NCBI GenBank assembly: GCA_028095005.1
Contig: CM051461.1
Location: 165,946,574-166,010,573, forward strand
Direction of reading: 5' to 3'
Source: Rhynchospora pubera
Taxonomy: Eukaryota > Streptophyta > Magnoliopsida > Poales > Cyperaceae
Length of the DNA stretch: 64,000 nt
Part shown: positions 59,725 through 64,000 of the stretch, in pieces
Layout of the letters: each line of letters opens with the position of its first letter
How positions within the stretch are numbered: position 1 is the first letter of the stretch
Notes under the pieces: generated by a model
What the model saw: only the letters and a program-made list of their open reading frames with translations
Database searches by the model: none
What the model was told of the DNA's origin: nothing
Position numbers and translations under genes: made by a program

Positions 59725-60194
59725 ATACACTTAATTGGAAAAGAATCAAAAAGTTAAAATCTAATTTGACTGGTCCAATATTATGACGTCAACAAAATAA
59801 TTTATTAGTAATTAGCAAACAATTTTTTTTTTATGTTCATTAAACATTTCAAAACTTTAATAGTGTTGTTCGCTAACAGAACGCTCAGTAATCGTTGGCA
59901 GAGCTTATCTTCATTTCGGCTGACTCAGCTGATGAGTGGCAAAAATTAAGGAACACACATCGAGAAAGCATGATATTTCATATTTGTTTATTTGTTACCA
60001 TCAACTGAGCGTTAATGCGAGTGCTACTCTTTGACTAATATGATTTTGGTTTATTATATGTTTTTTTAGTGAACTTTTTTTAATTAAATGCCGAAAATCA
60101 TTATGAAGAAAAATTTGCTTTCAATAAACGTGTGGTAAATAACAAAGTCGTAGTCAAATTCTACGCTATTCAAGGAAATAGGAAGATAGTACAA
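59725..60194. other. AT-rich intergenic DNA
   Basis: No gene or bounded element is seen. Confidence 0.5.
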
Positions 60195-60203
60195 AGTAAG
60201 CTT

Positions 60204-60395
60204 CAATCCGACTCTGCTGTTGCGTGACACAACGTGTAGCGCACTACGAGCCGTCTGATCTTGATCGGATGGTTCACATTTTACGGGCCTATCAATCTAG
60301 GTTACATGCACGGAGCTCCCTTGTCCATTGGATCTTAATCAGATGGCCAGCATACCGCACGACACGCGGTGTCGCGCGGCAGCAGATCTCATTTC
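60204..60395. mobile_element. Mutator-like MITE, 9-bp TSD AGTAAGCTT
   Basis: The inverted arms carry CTGCTGTTGCGTGACAC and GTGTCGCGCGGCAGCAG, followed inside by CCGTCTGATCTTGATCGG and its counterpart. The exact 9-bp repeat AGTAAGCTT flanks it (60195-60203 and 60396-60404). It is noticeably richer in GC than its surroundings. Confidence 0.87.
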
Positions 60396-60404
60396 AGTAA
60401 GCTT

Positions 60405-61487
60405 GCGTCGTTTTGCTTGTTTGGTCGTCTTTCGGATATTGGCGGCCCCATGTAACCAATGTGGACAGCTAGGCAAATATACAATAACTTAGCTGTCGCG
60501 ACTCGCGAGTTGATTTCATAGTCCTTAATTTTGTTTGAAACTTGAAATTGACGCAAATTTGCCTTTCTGCAAGTTGCAATTTCTAGGTGCTTAATTTTCT
60601 TAGGTTCTTAGTTTATGACATCCCACGGACATGGGCGGCTTATGTAATTATTGAGTTGTTTTATGACATGATAAATAGTCTCACTTCTCCGTGTATTTAT
60701 TTTCTGAACTAATTTCATACCCTTTCTGGAAAGAAATCTTTATGACAGTCAGTTTTTCAATTATTTTTTAAATAAATTATTCTATAATTAATTAAGAAAA
60801 TATATATACTCATTCTATATATGCAAATATAGGCAAAATCTTAACTTTGACTTGAATCCCATCTAATATAACCAGAAGTTTCCTAAACAAAAATCAAATT
60901 AATTCAATCCGATAATGTAACCTGACAATATTCTAAAGTTAAATTAATTTAACTTGATCATAACTCATAAGAGGCGTGCTTCTAATCGTTGTTTGTTTGC
61001 TGTCGATAAAGCATCAAGCATGTCGTGATTTTCATCCATACCGGCTTAATTAATCCACTAGATATGTCATATCATACGTGCCGAGTTTGCCATTTGTGCA
61101 AAAGACCCTTAGAAAAAGACTTTCCATGCAAGCACGAAGGAGGCATGTGATGTCACAGACTCACAGCTATGCAGATCGGTACAATTTCGTGCATTCCTTG
61201 CTCGTTTTATGCATATATCTGTTGTTGATGTCTCTTCATTTGAGAAAACAAAAATGATAAGTGGTATTATTCAATTTACCATCGCGTGTCATCGCTTGCA
61301 CAAAAAAAAAAAGTACTCTCAATGTTTTTGTCTTTCCTTCGTTTTTCCTCCTCGTCTCCCTACCCTCCACTTTTCCCTTCTCTTCTATCTGTCTTTCTTC
61401 TCTTTCTGTCTTTTTTTCTTTCCTGTGACATCTAACACATATCAAGATGAATATTTATAAACAACAAAATAAACATATAACAAAATA
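60405..61487. other. AT-rich intergenic DNA
   Basis: No gene. The open frames at 61209-61460 lie in a CT-rich tract and are compositional artefacts. Confidence 0.5.
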
Positions 61488-61637
61488 GACTCCGTTTGGA
61501 TTCCATTTGGAAAGAAAGAAATAAGGAAATAAGGAATAAATTTATTATAAACAATCCAAATTCTTCACAAAGTTACACACTTCCCAATACTTCTTCCCAC
61601 TTTTTCCCTTCTTCCCACACCTTATCCAAACGGAGCC
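61488..61637. mobile_element. Tourist-like MITE
   Basis: The termini GACTCCGTTTGGAT and ATCCAAACGGAGCC enclose the family motif ACAATCCAAATTCTTCACAA. The TSD is imperfect (ATA on the left, ACA on the right). Confidence 0.82.
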
Positions 61638-61945
61638 ACAATAACAAATAGAAATACACTTAAAATTATACGGATTGAATAAATAAAGTGAACACTTGTA
61701 ACGTCAGAGTGAACTGATATAATAAACAAAATGAACATTCATAATAATACAATTAACAGATAAGTTGAACAAAAAAAATAAATAAAATGAACATATTGAC
61801 AAATAAAGTGAATACACATAACAATAAAAGTGAACAAAATACAATAAACAAAAATGCACATATATAACAAATAAAATGAATTAGTAAAACAAATAAAATG
61901 AACACATATAACAACAAAATAACCATATACAAAAGATAAGTAGAA
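61638..61945. repeat. degenerate AT-rich tandem repeat, about 20-30-bp unit
   Basis: Phrases such as ACAAATAAAATGAACA and CATATAACAA recur irregularly at least eight times. They make a 148-codon open frame on the minus strand that is Phe/Leu/Ile-rich purely by composition. Confidence 0.7.
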
Positions 61946-62525
61946 TAAAAACACGAAGTGGGATACGAGGTTCAATGTGGAAGGAAGAAATACAAATAGA
62001 AAGAAAATAGAAGAGAGCATGAAGAAGAGAGAAAAAAAGGAAGAGGGCAAAAGAGCACGCAATAAGAGACGGTGCTCACCGTTCAAATCTAGAGTGAGGG
62101 AAGGAACGTAGATAGTGCTTGATGAGGAGAGCACGAAAGGTAGAGGGAGGAAAAGAAAGATAACGTCATGTTTGATGGGATCCACTGCTAAGAGTTGCTA
62201 GGTGAAGAAACGATTCCATGATGGCGAGCGATGGTAACCATCGGAGAAAATTGAACATAAATAACATTTTTTAATTTTTTGATGGAATAAAAGAATGACA
62301 ATTTTACAAAATTCTAATGAATTGAATACATTTAAAAATTTTAGTTAACTGATTTATGATTATTAGTATGTTTTATTTAATTTTTTATGTTATATATATT
62401 GTCTGCTAGTCCGACATAAAGTTGTCATAATTTTATGTTTAATTTCCAAATTGAATTGCGAAAATATCATCAATTTGATGAGAAAATTTGATTTTTTTTT
62501 AAAAAAAAGAGGGAGGTTTTTGCTA

Positions 62526-62574
<49 letters not shown>

Positions 62575-63560
62575 TTTAAATTAGAAGTGCAAGGAGGAAT
62601 TGAAAGATCAGCCTAGCATTTTTACCATAGATCCACTAATTAGTCACATGCGAAAATTAATTTTCTAGTTGTGCTATATTTATACTTTTCCTTTTTTTTT
62701 TATTCATTACTTGTACTTTTCCTTACTGTGCTGTAGTTGTTTCGTGCTTCTTTCATGAGCAAGGTTTAAAAATATACTCAGAGATTTTAAAGTTGCTCGG
62801 TATTGATTTTTAAAGATGGGCTGTAACCTTTTGAAATTTTATACATAACGCTTTAAAATTTTATTTAGTTCGTAGTTGATATGTATTGCATAATTTTGTT
62901 TACAGGATACTTAAACTCATGATCATTTGGAAGTCACCTGAGACATCAGTTTGATAGCTAGCTGGTACTGCTTGCCCAAAAAGAAAAATATGAATACATA
63001 TATATATATAATGAAATCATAACGTATAATTGATCAGCGGCGAAGTCAAAGAAATGACATCATTACCTGTTGAGGTGGCAGAGGACAGAGTACTTTTAGA
63101 GATAAAGTCTCCCCTGTATCTTTCTACCGAAATTTTTTCATATAAGAATTATATGAATTTAATATACGTTTGTAGGAATGCAAGTTATGGATTTACGAAA
63201 ATAGAAATAGAATTTGTAAGGATGGACACAGATTCTATTCTTCCTCCTTTTTCCTTGGTTTACGGGGAAAATATGCATTCCCGATTGTTAATTTGTTCCT
63301 TTCGATTGGTATACTTTGTTTTTTTTTTTAATTGAGTGGGACTTTATAAATATCAATTTTTTATGAAATATTTGCGAGCATTAATTGTAAGAAAAATATA
63401 AAGAACGCATTCACATAAATGTTAATTAGAGTCCGCCAGAAATTTTCAAATTAGTTTTGAATATTTTAGAGCATTATTAATTGGATTATGAAATTTTGAA
63501 CCACAAATATTTGGATATATTTGTGCATCATTACAAACGTGTTAATTAGGACATAAAAAT
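61946..63560. other. AT-rich intergenic DNA with an ATT microsatellite
   Basis: The ATT trinucleotide run spans about 62528-62574. A frame at 63030-63335 (101 codons) shows no recognisable protein. No other feature is supported. Confidence 0.5.
62528..62574. repeat. (ATT)n microsatellite
   Basis: About 15 uninterrupted TTA trinucleotides. Confidence 0.95.
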
Positions 63561-63564
63561 ATTA

Positions 63565-63745
63565 TGCCCGGATTAGAATAATTTTTTTTAACACAAAATT
63601 TCATTTCAATAGAAATTTTTTGATCAAAATGAATGAATTTGATGTCATCTAAATTGAAATTTTTATGTTACTAGACCCAACGAAATCTTTAGAAATCCAT
63701 TCTAACGAAATGAAATCTTGTGTACAAATTATTTTGATGAAAGCC
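63565..63745. mobile_element. PIF-type MITE, sister of the copy at 30566, TSD TTA
   Basis: An inverted structure with inner arms ACACAAAATTTCATTTC and GAAATGAAATCTTGTGT, and the same centre as the copy at 30566 (GTCAT then TTCTATGTTA-like, CCCAACGAAATC). It is flanked by TTA (63562-63564 and 63746-63748). Confidence 0.75.
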
Positions 63746-64000
63746 TTATAGATTATTTTGAGTGAACGCCATGATTTGGAAAATTTTATGGATTTGCAGC
63801 ATTTCTTGTTAAATTGTTCAATTGAAATTGGATGAAAGATAGAGATGGTCTATGTTATGATATCTTATAAAATTATAAACTCCCTAAATTTCTTTGACGG
63901 ATCTCATATAATAATTTTAAGATATTTCTGGTGTCCAAACATGTTCATAAATCAGTATCAGTATTATAAATAAAAATCTGTGGGAGTCGAAACTATTTTT

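Noticed and set aside
61739..62185. 148-codon open frame, minus strand, looking like a hydrophobic multi-span protein
   Set aside because: It lies over an AT-rich degenerate repeat. Phe/Leu/Ile/Tyr dominate by base composition, and no motif or family pattern is present.

Overview
The window is nuclear DNA from a flowering plant, most likely a dicot or another broad-leaved angiosperm. It is strongly AT-rich, gene density is low, introns have GT..AG borders, and the genes match plant-specific families (a BODYGUARD hydrolase, the LDL3 type of LSD1-like demethylase, an ATL RING-H2 ligase). I cannot name the species. There are no bacterial genes, CRISPR arrays, rRNA or tRNA genes.

Four protein-coding loci can be supported. 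(1) 4284-4628, minus: an intact single-exon protein of 114 residues with two membrane segments; a small transposon sits one base past its stop codon. (2) 16328-21732, minus: a four-exon BODYGUARD-like alpha/beta hydrolase whose third exon has lost about 80 bases of conserved sequence. (3) 31727-39217, minus: a complete eight-exon LDL3-type histone demethylase that I reconstruct as 1653 residues. (4) 53648-54766, plus: a single-exon ATL-type RING-H2 ubiquitin ligase. A doubtful three-exon small ORF lies inside a candidate Helitron (42.8-43.8 kb). A promoter-like segment with a telo-box, a site II element and a pyrimidine-rich leader (8.8-9.2 kb) has no convincing gene behind it.

Most of the rest is non-autonomous mobile DNA, much of it with target-site duplications (TSDs) readable by eye: PIF/Tourist-type MITEs with 3-bp TSDs; Ac/Ds-like hAT elements with 8-bp TSDs; Mutator-like foldbacks with 9-bp TSDs; tRNA-derived SINEs with 13-16-bp TSDs; one CACTA element with a 3-bp TSD; and a Helitron 3' end. 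They nest: a hAT inside a SINE (41.4-42.0 kb), a SINE and a MITE inside a hAT-like element (57.1-58.0 kb), and foldbacks inside a CACTA inside another foldback (49.2-52.0 kb).

The most unusual pattern is a set of six long foldback elements that share an inner core but have unrelated outer tips. Four of them sit against TA or CT/AG microsatellites. A second foldback family shows the same design. The hAT elements also fall into groups that use different subterminal repeat words. Other local structure includes a diverged segmental duplication (12.2-15.9 kb), a 168-bp tandem repeat whose newest units keep an open frame (28.7-29.3 kb), and a 104-bp tandem repeat beside it. The four genes are functionally unrelated and do not form a pathway or cluster.
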